In this document: positions 24,303-33,431 of the stretch, piece after piece | How positions within the stretch are numbered: position 1 is the stretch's first letter | Layout of the letters: every line of letters begins with the position of its first letter | Virus record (IMG/VR): IMGVR_UViG_3300020474_000018 | Location: 1 to 54,612 of that record | Source: a virus | Strand: one strand, 5' to 3' | DNA length: 54,612 nucleotides | Program-made: the position numbers and the translations under genes | The notes under the pieces: generated by a model | Told to the model about the DNA's origin: nothing | What the model saw: only the letters and a program-made list of their open reading frames with translations | Databases searched by the model: none

Positions 24303-25430
24303 ATGGCAAAGATATCAAAACTTAAAAAAGGTGCACTAGATATTGCCTCAATTCGAGGTATTATCAATAAGAAAGCCGGACGGGAAGTCGCACATTCACT
24401 TCAGGACAATAACCCTACAGAAGTAAATGAGTGGATTCCAACCGGCTCAAGGTGGCTTGATGCCATCATTTGCAAGGGTAGACCCGCGGGCATCCCTGTC
24501 GGCAAAATCTCGGAGATCGCAGGCCTCCCAGGCACTGGTAAGTCATTCTTGGCTGCTCAGATTGCTGGAAATGCTCAAAAGATGGGTATTGATGTAGTAT
24601 ACTTCGATTCAGAGTCTGCTATTGACCCTTCGTTTATGGAGCGCGCTGGCTGTGATCTAGACAGACTTATGTATGTTCAAGCAGCGTCTGTTGAGTTTGT
24701 CCTGGAAACTATTGAAGAGTTACTAGCCACTGGTAATAAATGGCTTTTCATTTGGGATTCTCTAGCCCTTACTCCGTCGATTTCTGATGTTGAAGGAGAC
24801 TTCAACCCTCAGTCATCCATGGCTGTAAAGCCAAGAATCCTGGCTAAGGGAATGTCTAAATTAACTATCCCCATTGCTGATGCGAACGCTACCTTTTTAG
24901 TCCTCAACCAACTGAAGACTAACCTAGGGGCAAGAACACCAGCACAAGCTATGACTGAACCATACACAACCCCAGGAGGAAAGGCTATGATCTATGCCTA
25001 TTCTCTTCGTGTGTGGCTGACTGCAAGAAAAGCTAAAGCTAGTTTCATCGTTGATGACAATGGTTTCCGCATTGGATCTGAAGTAAAGGTAAAGCTGGAA
25101 AAGTCTCGTTTCGGAACCCACGGCCGAACCTGTAACTTCAAGATCCTATGGGGCGACGATGCCGTCGGTGTCCAAGACGAAGAAAGCTGGTTCGATGCAA
25201 TTCAAATCTCTGAAAGACTTGAGCAATCTGGCGCATGGTTTACGTTAATTCACAATGATGGCTCTAAGGAAAAGTTCCAGCGCAAACAATGGGTCACTAA
25301 ACTTGAGAGTGAAAAATTTAGAGAAAGTGTCTTGACTATTATTGAAGAAGATGTTATTATGAAGTTCAAGAATAGAGAAGGCAAAGCAGACGATTTCTAT
25401 GATGCGGACGAAGGTCCGCCAGTAGAATAG
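24303..25430 (+). CDS. uvsX: UvsX/RecA-type recombinase
   Basis: The 375-aa protein has a RecA core: Walker A GLPGTGKS (74-81), a Walker B strand WLFIWDSL (147-154), a QLKTNLG DNA-binding-loop segment near 200-206, and the TPGGKAM segment after it. It would pair homologous DNA for repair and recombination-driven replication. It follows the gp32-type SSB gene, as partners in the same transcript, and ends at a strong terminator. The length is close to T4 UvsX (391 aa). Confidence 0.93.
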   Translation: MAKISKLKKGALDIASIRGIINKKAGREVAHSLQDNNPTEVNEWIPTGSRWLDAIICKGRPAGIPVGKISEIAGLPGTGKSFLAAQIAGNAQKMGIDVVYFDSESAIDPSFMERAGCDLDRLMYVQAASVEFVLETIEELLATGNKWLFIWDSLALTPSISDVEGDFNPQSSMAVKPRILAKGMSKLTIPIADANATFLVLNQLKTNLGARTPAQAMTEPYTTPGGKAMIYAYSLRVWLTARKAKASFIVDDNGFRIGSEVKVKLEKSRFGTHGRTCNFKILWGDDAVGVQDEESWFDAIQISERLEQSGAWFTLIHNDGSKEKFQRKQWVTKLESEKFRESVLTIIEEDVIMKFKNREGKADDFYDADEGPPVE

Positions 25431-25440
25431 TAACAATGAC

Positions 25441-25468
25441 AGCCCGCCTCTTTCGGCGGGCTTTTTTT
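25441..25468 (+). terminator. Rho-independent terminator after uvsX
   Basis: An 8-bp G/C-rich stem AGCCCGCC / GGCGGGCT (25441-25448 and 25455-25462) with a TCTTTC loop is followed by a run of T (25463-25468). The following gene's ATG is only 15 bases further. Confidence 0.95.
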
Positions 25469-25482
25469 ATGGAGAATATAAA

Positions 25483-26445
25483 ATGAACAGAATGATGATA
25501 GTAGACGCTTATAACCAGTTTATCCGCGGTTACATAGTAGACCCTAGCAAAAACCCAAACGGATCCCCTATCGGCGGTATGAGGACATTTATTAACATTT
25601 TGAATAAGCTCACAAGAGAGATTAAGCCAGATCTGATAGTTTTGGTTTGGGACGGCAAAGGTGGTAGCAAAAAAAGACGATCTATGAACAAAAACTATAA
25701 AGGTGGAAGGAAGCCTCCTCGAACAAATTGGTCTCAAGTTGGAATGGATCATGATGAGATTGTGGACAATAAAGTCTGGCAGCAAATGAGAGTGATTGAA
25801 TATTTTAATCAAACTCCTGTCATTCAATTCATGGAAAATTTAGTAGAGGCAGACGACGTGATTTCGTATATCAAAAACAAGCCCACATTTAAAAAATGGC
25901 AAAAAGTAATTGTATCAGCAGACAAGGACTTTATTCAACTACTTGATGAATTTACAGTGCTACATCGACCTATTCAAAAAGAGTACTTAAATAAGAACAA
26001 TGTTGTAGAGAAATTTAGGATCCACCCAACAAATTTTGCCCTCGCCCGCGCCATTGTTGGAGATAGTTCGGATAACTTACCTGGAGTGCCCAGGGTTGGA
26101 CTTGAAACAGTTGCAAAAAGATTTCCCTTTCTAAAAGAAGATACAACATACTACTTAGATAGTATTCTTGAAGAATGCAAGGACCCTAACAATAAACAAA
26201 AAGTTTATAAAAATATTTTAGAGTCAAAGGAGTTAATCGAAAACAATTATGATATTATGCAATTATCCTCTCCCATGTTATCTATTCAAGCTAAACAAGG
26301 GATCGACGATACGTTTGAGCACTATAAGCCACACTACAATCAAACGGAAATGAGAAAAAAGATGCTCAAAGATGGAGTATTGACAGTAGCAACAACTGAT
26401 TTAGAGCAAAGATTTAACAATATTATCACTTCCTTTTCACAGTAA
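25483..26445 (+). CDS. 5'-3' exonuclease / RNase H (FEN-like nuclease)
   Basis: The 320-aa protein shows the FEN/PIN-type acidic residues: D8 (MIVDAYN), D57 (VWDGKG), E122/D124/D125 (VEADDV), D147/D149 (SADKDF) and D194/D197 (GDSSDNLPGVPRVG), the last within a helix-3-turn-helix. It would remove RNA primers and 5' flaps, as T4 RNase H does. Here it is separate from the family A polymerase domain (19130), whereas Pol I has both in one chain. It lies between the uvsX terminator and the helicase gene. Confidence 0.9.
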   Translation: MNRMMIVDAYNQFIRGYIVDPSKNPNGSPIGGMRTFINILNKLTREIKPDLIVLVWDGKGGSKKRRSMNKNYKGGRKPPRTNWSQVGMDHDEIVDNKVWQQMRVIEYFNQTPVIQFMENLVEADDVISYIKNKPTFKKWQKVIVSADKDFIQLLDEFTVLHRPIQKEYLNKNNVVEKFRIHPTNFALARAIVGDSSDNLPGVPRVGLETVAKRFPFLKEDTTYYLDSILEECKDPNNKQKVYKNILESKELIENNYDIMQLSSPMLSIQAKQGIDDTFEHYKPHYNQTEMRKKMLKDGVLTVATTDLEQRFNNIITSFSQ

Positions 26446-26460
26446 TTTGTGTTACAGTAG

Positions 26461-26468
26461 TATAAATA
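26461..26468 (+). promoter_or_regulatory. TATAAATA element (T4 late-promoter-like) before the helicase gene
   Basis: TATAAATA is the exact core of T4 late promoters. Here it lies 14 bases before the helicase ATG. A helicase is not usually a late gene, so the role is uncertain. It may be only part of an ordinary -10 region. Confidence 0.3.
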
Positions 26469-26482
26469 TTTAAGGAACAGCA

Positions 26483-27862
26483 ATGGAGCAAGAAAACAAA
26501 AGCTTCTCAAAATTTGGAAAAAGCTTTCAGGAAGATCTGTGTCATATGATCCTGAACGATCGAACGTTTGCTGACCAAATGTTTGAAGTTTTAGATTTGA
26601 ATTTTTTAGAATTAAAACATTTGAGAGTTTTTGTTAAAAAAATTGAGGAGTATCGAAACAAATATGGAGTCCACCCCACACCTAATATCATGCATTCCAT
26701 CATTCGAACAGGTTTGGATGGCGAAGCAGAATCAGTCAAAGTTAGAATTAGGGAATACTATGCCCGGGTTTTGGCAAATGGAGAAATCCCCGACGGTGCG
26801 GACTTTATTAAAGATACGGCACTGGATTTTTGCAAAAAGCAAAAACTTAAAGAGGCATTAATTAAATCAGTAGAGCTTATTAAATCTTCATCTTTTGATG
26901 AGGTGTCAAAAGTTATCGATAATGCTCTAAAACTAGGATCGGATAATACATTGGGATATGACTATCTTGCAGACTTTGAAGCTCGCTTTGTTAAAAAATC
27001 TCGTGACCCCATTACGACGGGCTGGCACGACGTTGATGACATTTCTAAGGGAGGTCTTGGGAAAGGGGAGCTTGGTGTTGTTGTTGCTCCTACTGGTGCT
27101 GGGAAATCAATGGTACTTGTACATCTCGGGGCAGCGGCCCTCAAGGCCGGGAAAAATGTACTACACTACACACTGGAACTTGCTGATACTGTTGTTGCTG
27201 GTCGCTATGATGCTGCTATTACTGGTGTTGAACTAAAAAACCTGGTGGTGTTTAAGGAGAAGATATATGACGAAATCAGAGAGGTTGAGGGAAAGTTAAT
27301 AGTCAAAGAATATCCCACAAGAAGCGCCAGTATCCAGACAATTAAAAATCACGTTGAGAAGCTAAAAAGGCGTAATTTTAATCCGGATATGATCATTGTG
27401 GATTACGGAGATCTAATTCGACCAGAAAATAGTAGAAAAGATGAGAAAAGGCACCAACTCGAAACTATTTACGAAGAGCTTAGAGGAATAGCTCAAATTT
27501 GTGAGTGTCCACTCTGGACTGCATCGCAAACTAACAGGTCTGGGTTGAACGCAGAAGTGATCACAATGGAGTCAATCTCCGAGGCGTTCAACAAATGTTT
27601 TGTAGCAGATTTTATATTCACGGTGTCGAGAACCGTGGAAGATAAGAATACTAACCAGGGACGTATCTTTATTGCAAAGAACCGTAACGGCCCAGATGGA
27701 TTGGTGTATCCTCTGTTCATGGACACAAGCAACGTGAAAATTAAAGTCTTGCCAAAAACGGGTGAGACTGCCAATGATATTATCCAGAAATCTTCTGCTG
27801 AAAGGTTAGCAAACCTGAAAGAGAAGTACAAGGTTTTCAAGAAAGAAGGAGGAAAAAATTAA
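26483..27862 (+). CDS. Replicative DNA helicase, DnaB/T4 gp41-like
   Basis: The 459-aa protein has a helical N-terminal domain (1-160), a linker, and a RecA-type motor domain with Walker A APTGAGKS (202-209), Walker B MIIVDYGDLI (near 308-317) and a TASQTNR segment. It would unwind DNA at the fork with the primase and the phage polymerase. No primase gene is seen in this window. It shares one base with the start of the RNR gene. Confidence 0.92.
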   Translation: MEQENKSFSKFGKSFQEDLCHMILNDRTFADQMFEVLDLNFLELKHLRVFVKKIEEYRNKYGVHPTPNIMHSIIRTGLDGEAESVKVRIREYYARVLANGEIPDGADFIKDTALDFCKKQKLKEALIKSVELIKSSSFDEVSKVIDNALKLGSDNTLGYDYLADFEARFVKKSRDPITTGWHDVDDISKGGLGKGELGVVVAPTGAGKSMVLVHLGAAALKAGKNVLHYTLELADTVVAGRYDAAITGVELKNLVVFKEKIYDEIREVEGKLIVKEYPTRSASIQTIKNHVEKLKRRNFNPDMIIVDYGDLIRPENSRKDEKRHQLETIYEELRGIAQICECPLWTASQTNRSGLNAEVITMESISEAFNKCFVADFIFTVSRTVEDKNTNQGRIFIAKNRNGPDGLVYPLFMDTSNVKIKVLPKTGETANDIIQKSSAERLANLKEKYKVFKKEGGKN

Positions 27863-29724
27863 TGGAACTATCAAATCAAATCTTATCAGAAATTACAGTG
27901 CATATGAAGTACGCTAGATACTTGGAAGACAAAAAGCGTAGAGAAACTTGGGAAGAGCTTGTAACTAGGAACATGGAAATGCACCTTAAAAAATTTCCAG
28001 AATTAGAGTTGCAGATTAGAAAAGCATATAAACAGGTTTTTGATAAGAAAGTGCTACCGTCAATGCGCTCAATGCAGTTTGGCGGCAAGCCGATTGAGGT
28101 GGCTCCAAACAGGATTTTTAATTGTGCTTTCATGCCTGCGGATGACTGGCGCTGCTTTGGAGAGGCAATGTTTTTACTTCTTGGTGGAACAGGAGTAGGA
28201 TACTCTGTACAAAAGCATCACGTTGAAAAACTACCAGAAATCACTAGGCCTAATATGAAGCGCACAAGAAGATTCCTTGTAAACGACTCTATCGAAGGCT
28301 GGGCAGACGCAGTGAAAACTTTAGTTCGCTCATATTTTAATGGAGGTTCGAGACTTCGATTTGATTATACAGATATTCGCCCGAAGGGTGCTGCTCTCAT
28401 TACTTCTGGAGGCAAGGCCCCAGGCCCTCAACCCTTGCGTGAGTGCTTGGTAAAGTTAGAGGGAATGCTCTCGCAGAAGGAAAATGGAGATAAGCTAAAG
28501 CCAATTGAAGTACACGATATGATTTGTCATATAGCAGATGCTGTGCTGGCAGGTGGTATTCGTCGGGCTGCACTTATTTCACTGTTCTCGGCAGACGACG
28601 AGGACATGATTGCTGCAAAAACAGGAAATTGGTGGGAGACCAATCCACAACGAGGCCGAGCTAATAACTCTGTTGTTTTATTGCGTCACAAAATTGATAG
28701 AGAATATTTTATGAATCTTTGGGATAGAGTAAAGGCATCGGGAGCCGGCGAGCCTGGTTTTTATTTTTCAAATGATAAAGACTGGGGAACAAACCCTTGT
28801 TGTGAGATTGGTCTTAGGCCATACCAATTCTGTAACCTTACAGAAGTAAATGTATCAAACGTAGAATCACAAGATGATTTAAACGAGAGGGTGCGAGCAG
28901 CTTCTTTTATTGGAACCCTACAAGCCAGTTATACTGATTTTCACTACCTCAGAGATATTTGGAGAAGGACAACAGAGAGAGATGCCTTGATTGGTGTCTC
29001 AATGACTGGCATTGCCTCAGGCGCTGTTTTAGATCTTGATATGAAAGAAGCCGCAAAATGCGTGAAGCAGGAAAACGAACGCGCCGCAGAGTTGCTAGGC
29101 ATTAGACCAGCCGCAAGGACAACGTGCGTAAAACCTGCAGGTACCACTTCACTCACATTAGGAACGTCATCAGGGATCCACGCCTGGCATAATGATTATT
29201 ATATTCGAAGAATTAGAGTGGGCAAGAATGAACCAATCTATGACTACTTGATCAGCAACCACCCAGAACTTATAGAGGATGAATATTTCAGCCCTCACAC
29301 TACAGCTGTGATTTCCATCCCTCAAAAATCACCAGAAGGATCTATACTGAGAACAGAATCTGCGTTACAGCTTTTGAGGAGAGTAAAGCACGTAACAGAT
29401 GAATGGGTTAAGCCTGGTTTTCGCAAGGGCCAGAACACTCATAACATATCCGCAACCGTATCAATTAAAGATGCCGAGTGGGTTGATGTGGGTGATTGGA
29501 TGTGGGAAAATAGAAATAGTTACAATGGTTTGTCTGTGTTGCCATACAATGGAGGGACATACACTCAGGCCCCTTTTGAAGATTGCTCAAAGGAAACTTA
29601 TGAGGCCATGATGAATTCTTTAACTGGAATTGACCTCACCAAGGTCACCGAAGAAGAAGACAATACAGACCTTAAAGGTGAAGTAGCTTGCGCAGGCGGA
29701 GCATGCGAAGTGAAGTTTGTATGA
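27862..29724 (+). CDS. nrdJ: Ribonucleotide reductase, class II (adenosylcobalamin-dependent)
   Basis: The 620-aa single-chain enzyme reduces ribonucleotides to deoxynucleotides using B12. Seen are C88 (IFNCAF) and C324 (QFCNLTEV) as the likely redox pair, C313 in NPCCE as the likely thiyl radical site, the GGTGVGYS segment, and a C-terminal C610-x4-C615 pair for re-reduction. The compact size is like the monomeric Lactobacillus type. A second Cys in NPCCE replaces the usual Gly. It needs no oxygen and no NrdB partner, and depends on host B12. It overlaps the helicase and IscA genes and acts with ThyX and dUTPase in nucleotide supply. Confidence 0.92.
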   Translation: MELSNQILSEITVHMKYARYLEDKKRRETWEELVTRNMEMHLKKFPELELQIRKAYKQVFDKKVLPSMRSMQFGGKPIEVAPNRIFNCAFMPADDWRCFGEAMFLLLGGTGVGYSVQKHHVEKLPEITRPNMKRTRRFLVNDSIEGWADAVKTLVRSYFNGGSRLRFDYTDIRPKGAALITSGGKAPGPQPLRECLVKLEGMLSQKENGDKLKPIEVHDMICHIADAVLAGGIRRAALISLFSADDEDMIAAKTGNWWETNPQRGRANNSVVLLRHKIDREYFMNLWDRVKASGAGEPGFYFSNDKDWGTNPCCEIGLRPYQFCNLTEVNVSNVESQDDLNERVRAASFIGTLQASYTDFHYLRDIWRRTTERDALIGVSMTGIASGAVLDLDMKEAAKCVKQENERAAELLGIRPAARTTCVKPAGTTSLTLGTSSGIHAWHNDYYIRRIRVGKNEPIYDYLISNHPELIEDEYFSPHTTAVISIPQKSPEGSILRTESALQLLRRVKHVTDEWVKPGFRKGQNTHNISATVSIKDAEWVDVGDWMWENRNSYNGLSVLPYNGGTYTQAPFEDCSKETYEAMMNSLTGIDLTKVTEEEDNTDLKGEVACAGGACEVKFV

Positions 29725-30035
29725 TTACATTAACTGAAACTGCGGCTAACAAAGTTAGGGTAATGCTTTTAGAGAAAGAAGAAACTGGTTTAAGGGCAGC
29801 AGTCCAGGGCGGAGGCTGCTCTGGCTTTACTTATAAGCTGTTGTTTGATAACAAAAAAGATGGAGATAAGGTTATTTTCGACAAGGGTGTAGAAGTATAT
29901 CTTGATCCAAAGAGTTTCTTGTACCTTATGGGAACAGAAATTGATTTTATAGATGATCTCAACCAGTCAGGGTTTAAATTTGTAAACCCTAATGCCAAAA
30001 GGACTTGTGGCTGCGGAGAAAGTTTTTCTATTTAA
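29721..30035 (+). CDS. IscA/ErpA-type iron-sulfur carrier
   Basis: The start is ATG 29721, overlapping the RNR stop as ATGA. The longer frame from 29688 lies inside the RNR C-terminus. The 104-aa protein has the A-type carrier pattern: an N-terminal ITLTETAANKV and the three cysteines C33 (GGGCSGF), C96 and C98 (CGCGESF). It would hold or pass on Fe-S clusters. HesB/IscA genes occur in other marine phages, where a role in host metabolism during infection is presumed. Its target here is unknown. Confidence 0.92.
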   Translation: MITLTETAANKVRVMLLEKEETGLRAAVQGGGCSGFTYKLLFDNKKDGDKVIFDKGVEVYLDPKSFLYLMGTEIDFIDDLNQSGFKFVNPNAKRTCGCGESFSI

Positions 30036-30040
30036 AACTA

Positions 30041-30069
30041 TTGACAAACCTGTTAAAATATATTATTAT
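30041..30069 (+). promoter_or_regulatory. Sigma-70-like promoter before the 30101 operon
   Basis: TTGACA (30041-30046), a 17-base spacer and TATTAT (30064-30069). It lies in the gap after the IscA gene and would drive the 90-aa gene, groES, thyX and the lipoprotein gene. Confidence 0.8.
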
Positions 30070-30100
30070 TGTAATACAACTCAACAAGAAAGGATAAATT

Positions 30101-30373
30101 ATGAGTTCTAACGACGATAAACTACTAACCAAGGAAGAGCACCTTGCAAATTACATTAAAACATTTGTTGCAATTGAGGACGCTATGGAACCATTTAAGG
30201 AGCAGCGCAAAGATCTACGCGAATCTTATAATGAGAATGGGTGGTTATCCAAAGAAGAGATGCGCCTAGCTGTGAAAGCTTACCGACTGTACAAATCTGA
30301 GACTGACATGGAGATCTTAACAGATTATGTAAACAAGTGTCAACGCTCAGTTGGGAGGATCAATGGTCTCTAA
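30101..30373 (+). CDS. Small helical phage protein, function unknown
   Basis: The 90-aa protein is charged and all-helical, with MEPFKEQRKDLRESYNENG and a following WLSKEEMRLAVKAYRLYK segment. The helix-turn pattern weakly recalls GapR/DUF2312 DNA-binding proteins, but I cannot support that firmly. It is the first gene after a sigma-70 promoter and overlaps the groES gene by 11 bases. Confidence 0.6.
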   Translation: MSSNDDKLLTKEEHLANYIKTFVAIEDAMEPFKEQRKDLRESYNENGWLSKEEMRLAVKAYRLYKSETDMEILTDYVNKCQRSVGRINGL

Positions 30374-30686
30374 AATAGAAATGCTAAAGCCCGTAAATAG
30401 ACACCTGTTGATTGTTCCTCATGTCCACAAGGATGAAACAAATTCTGGAGTTTTATTACCGGAAGATTACAAGCCAGAGGAGAATCAATATATCGAAGCA
30501 TCAGTCATTGATATCGCTTCAGATTGTAGTAAGCAGTTTAGTCACTTAAGATATAACAATGTTGATAATAACAAGATTGTTGTAGATAAATCCATGATTC
30601 AAGAGGTTAAATTAAAAGAAAAAACTCACTATATGATTCTGGAGAATTATGTGGTAGGTGTTTACAGGAGGCCCAGTGAAAATTGA
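30363..30686 (+). CDS. groES: GroES-type co-chaperonin (T4 gp31 analogue)
   Basis: The start is ATG 30363 behind GGGAGGA (30352-30358), not the TTG inside that site. The 107-aa protein has the GroES pattern: a start like MLKPVNRHLLIVP, a mobile-loop region DETNSGVLLPEDYKP (about 22-36), then beta strands and a final VVGVYRR. T4 gp31 replaces GroES so that the chaperonin can fold the large capsid protein. A phage GroEL lies at 46223, so both halves of the chaperonin are encoded. It overlaps thyX by 11 bases. Confidence 0.85.
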   Translation: MVSKIEMLKPVNRHLLIVPHVHKDETNSGVLLPEDYKPEENQYIEASVIDIASDCSKQFSHLRYNNVDNNKIVVDKSMIQEVKLKEKTHYMILENYVVGVYRRPSEN

Positions 30687-31380
30687 TCTGTTTGGTGACA
30701 ACATAGGTGCGGTTGAATACATTTCACATATGGGTACGGATCTGTCAGTTGTTAATGCAGCCAGGGTATCGTTCGGCTCAAAAAAAGAGGAAGTAGATGA
30801 AAAAGATATTAAACTTATTAACTATCTTATGGCACACAATCACTCTTCGCCATTTGAACATTGCACTATCACATTTCGTTTTACCGTTCCTTTGTTTATT
30901 AGGAGCCAGCATCACAGGCATCGCACTTGGGCTTACAATGAGATATCTCGTAGGTATACTTCTGTAGATATTCAATTTTATGAACCAGAAGAGTTCAGGA
31001 CACAACACAAATCAAATAGACAGGCTAGCACCGACAGTCTTTTCGACCCATTGCTAGAATCAAACAGAGATGGCTCCCCGACTTTATCTACGGCTTCTAC
31101 TCAGGTAAAGTCCCATCACAAGGAAAGTTTGAGACTTTTTGAAAGCTTGCTTGAATCAGGGGTTTGCAGAGAACAAGCCAGAGGTGTGTTGCCACAAAAT
31201 CTTTACACTCAATACTATGGAACTGTTAACTTGCACAACTTACTAAAATTTATCTCTTTGAGATCTCACGGTGGAGCCCAGTGGGAAATTCAGCAAGTCG
31301 CAGAGGCTTGTTTAGAAATCGCAGAGGAGTTTTTTCCTCACTCTGTGCATTCTTTTATAAAGCACAAAATGGAAGATTAA
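30676..31380 (+). CDS. thyX: Flavin-dependent thymidylate synthase ThyX
   Basis: The start is GTG 30676, 4 bases after AGGAGG (30666-30671), overlapping the end of groES. The 234-aa enzyme makes dTMP from dUMP using FAD. The ThyX signature RHR-x7-S is exact (R81-H82-R83 to S91, then RRY). An N-terminal ARVSFG and the late LHNLLKFISLR helix also fit. It acts with dUTPase (39283), which supplies dUMP, and with RNR. Confidence 0.95.
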   Translation: MKIDLFGDNIGAVEYISHMGTDLSVVNAARVSFGSKKEEVDEKDIKLINYLMAHNHSSPFEHCTITFRFTVPLFIRSQHHRHRTWAYNEISRRYTSVDIQFYEPEEFRTQHKSNRQASTDSLFDPLLESNRDGSPTLSTASTQVKSHHKESLRLFESLLESGVCREQARGVLPQNLYTQYYGTVNLHNLLKFISLRSHGGAQWEIQQVAEACLEIAEEFFPHSVHSFIKHKMED

Positions 31381-33431
31381 TGAAAAAAATAGCACTTCTC
31401 CTATTATTATTTGCATGCTCAGACAGCAGCGTCACTACTGGTGGTTTTGATACTCAGGTTACCAGGCCCATGATACCAGATTCGTCTGTGGTTGACATTC
31501 AAGTGGTTGAAATACCAGACATCACCGTTGATGTTTGGGTCAACCCTTGTGCAGATATCCCGAATACACATGTCAGATTCTGTGATTGCAATCCAAGTTG
31601 TTGTCAGAGGCAAACCTGGTATTGTCCACCCACTGGAACAGAAATTCAGGCTAAATACGCGGTGTTAGATATTTGCGACGAGACACTGACCCCATGCGAC
31701 AGAAACAGAGATCCTGCTTGTCCACCTGCCGAGATAATTGAAGAGACTGGTTGCCAACATGCTTTTGATTGCCCTCCTGGAATAAATGAGGACTTTACAA
31801 TGTATTATGATTGTGAGGTAGATGGCAATTCAGGTAGACAAGAAGTTAAGTGTGACAAGGGGAGGTTGTACTACGGAGAATGTATTACATGCTTCGAAGA
31901 AGAGGAGGTTTGTGATTTTCAGGATAACGATTGTGATGGTGAGATCGATGAGGGCCAAAGAAATGCGTGTGATGGCTGCGGTACTGTACCAGAGGATATC
32001 TGCGATGGCCTCGATAATGACTGTGATGGCACCTCAGATGAGCAGCTGATTAGAGAGTGTACGACTGAGTGCAACTCAGGCCTTGAGATATGCGCAAATG
32101 GGAATTGGATCGGCTGCACAGCACAGAGGCCACAAGATGAACAATGTGACGGAGAAGATAACGATTGTGACGACCTTGTCGACGAAGGATTAAACTGTCA
32201 GTGTCCACCAGAGATGGTCGGGGCCCTGATACCTTGCATGGAACCACCACTGCTTTGTGGTATGGGGTTCAAAACCTGTGAATGTGTTAACGAGGATTGC
32301 CAAATTACTCAGATGACGGACTGTTTTGCAGCATGTCATTGGGTACCAGAACTGGCCGGAGGGTTACCTTGCGATCAGATGATGGGGTTGGCGATCGAGC
32401 CAGAACTATGTAATAATTTTGATGAAGATTGTGATCTATTAATCGACGAGCGATTATCTAGATCGTGCTACACCGGACCAGAAAATACACTGAACGTAGG
32501 TGTCTGTGAACCCGGAAGCCAGATTTGCAACGCGGGCCAGTGGTACGGAAGACGAGCTACGGGGAACTACACACTTGGAGTTTGCACTGGAGAGGTCCTT
32601 CCCTCTGAAGAAATCTGTGATGGAGCAGATAACGACTGCGATGGTATTGTAGATTTTGGAGAAGAAATACCAGAAACTGATATTTTATTTATTGTTGACT
32701 GGTCCGGCTCGATGGAGAACTACATAAATGCGGTACGAATGGCCATGAACCGGTTCGCTCAAACTTTTGAGGCAGAAGATAAGTTAAAATGGGGGCTGAT
32801 CGTCGGCCCTAGACTATTGCCAAACGAACTTGACGATTACGGGAGGATGAAAGAGGGACTCATATTGCAGTCAGATATCGCTGAATTTGAGGATTTTTTG
32901 ACTGCATTTGCCAATGTTGGGCAATTTGATAATCAGACAGGTAATGAGATGTTGAAAGATGCATTGTTACTTTCGGTGAGGAGTATATCTGGAAATCTTA
33001 ATTACGACTTCAGTAGTTCAGTATGGTCTAATAGAACCGGATCTCTGCCTCCGCTTCAGAGTTTTAAAGTAACATGGAGATCAAATGCAGATCGAGTTAT
33101 TGTATTGTTTTCAGATGAGCATGATCAGACATTTTTGGTACCTCGTGTTTCGGATCAAGTTGCTCTTCAGGCACTTACGGGCACTCCGAATCTAAAGACT
33201 TATATATTTGCAGACTTCCCTGCACCTTGGAGAAACTACGCTAATGATACTGGAGGAAGAGTGTTTGACTTATCTTCAAATCAGCAGCAAATGTATGATG
33301 ATTTAATGTCTATATTAGATGAAATATGCCTATCTGGCGAAGCTTCTAATAATATCAACAGTTTGCCTCAAGGTTTTTACCCTGCTTCTTTTAGGGCAAG
33401 GTATAATCACAAGATTGGCATATGCTTCTGA
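31380..33431 (+). CDS. Lipoprotein with MopE-type Cys/Asp repeats and a VWA domain
   Basis: The start is ATG 31380, overlapping the thyX stop (TAATG). The 683-aa protein begins MKKIALLLLLFAC, a lipoprotein signal with the lipid Cys at C13. It then has five repeats of the form C(D/N)G.DNDCDG..DE near 176, 205, 253, 341 and 410, like the MopE putative metal-binding motif, in a Cys-rich stretch. From about 435 to the end it has a VWA domain with the MIDAS start DWSGS (440-444). It would sit on the outside of a membrane. Such proteins are typical of Myxococcota-like bacteria, and it is unusual in a phage. Superinfection exclusion or surface change are guesses. Confidence 0.85.
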   Translation: MKKIALLLLLFACSDSSVTTGGFDTQVTRPMIPDSSVVDIQVVEIPDITVDVWVNPCADIPNTHVRFCDCNPSCCQRQTWYCPPTGTEIQAKYAVLDICDETLTPCDRNRDPACPPAEIIEETGCQHAFDCPPGINEDFTMYYDCEVDGNSGRQEVKCDKGRLYYGECITCFEEEEVCDFQDNDCDGEIDEGQRNACDGCGTVPEDICDGLDNDCDGTSDEQLIRECTTECNSGLEICANGNWIGCTAQRPQDEQCDGEDNDCDDLVDEGLNCQCPPEMVGALIPCMEPPLLCGMGFKTCECVNEDCQITQMTDCFAACHWVPELAGGLPCDQMMGLAIEPELCNNFDEDCDLLIDERLSRSCYTGPENTLNVGVCEPGSQICNAGQWYGRRATGNYTLGVCTGEVLPSEEICDGADNDCDGIVDFGEEIPETDILFIVDWSGSMENYINAVRMAMNRFAQTFEAEDKLKWGLIVGPRLLPNELDDYGRMKEGLILQSDIAEFEDFLTAFANVGQFDNQTGNEMLKDALLLSVRSISGNLNYDFSSSVWSNRTGSLPPLQSFKVTWRSNADRVIVLFSDEHDQTFLVPRVSDQVALQALTGTPNLKTYIFADFPAPWRNYANDTGGRVFDLSSNQQQMYDDLMSILDEICLSGEASNNINSLPQGFYPASFRARYNHKIGICF

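Noticed and set aside
29688-29720. Earlier start of the IscA gene
   Set aside because: It lies in the C-terminus of the RNR gene. ATG 29721 forms a usual ATGA overlap and gives the standard IscA N-terminus.
31281-31379. Earlier start of the lipoprotein gene
   Set aside because: It lies within thyX in another frame and would hide the signal peptide. ATG 31380 gives a clear lipoprotein signal.
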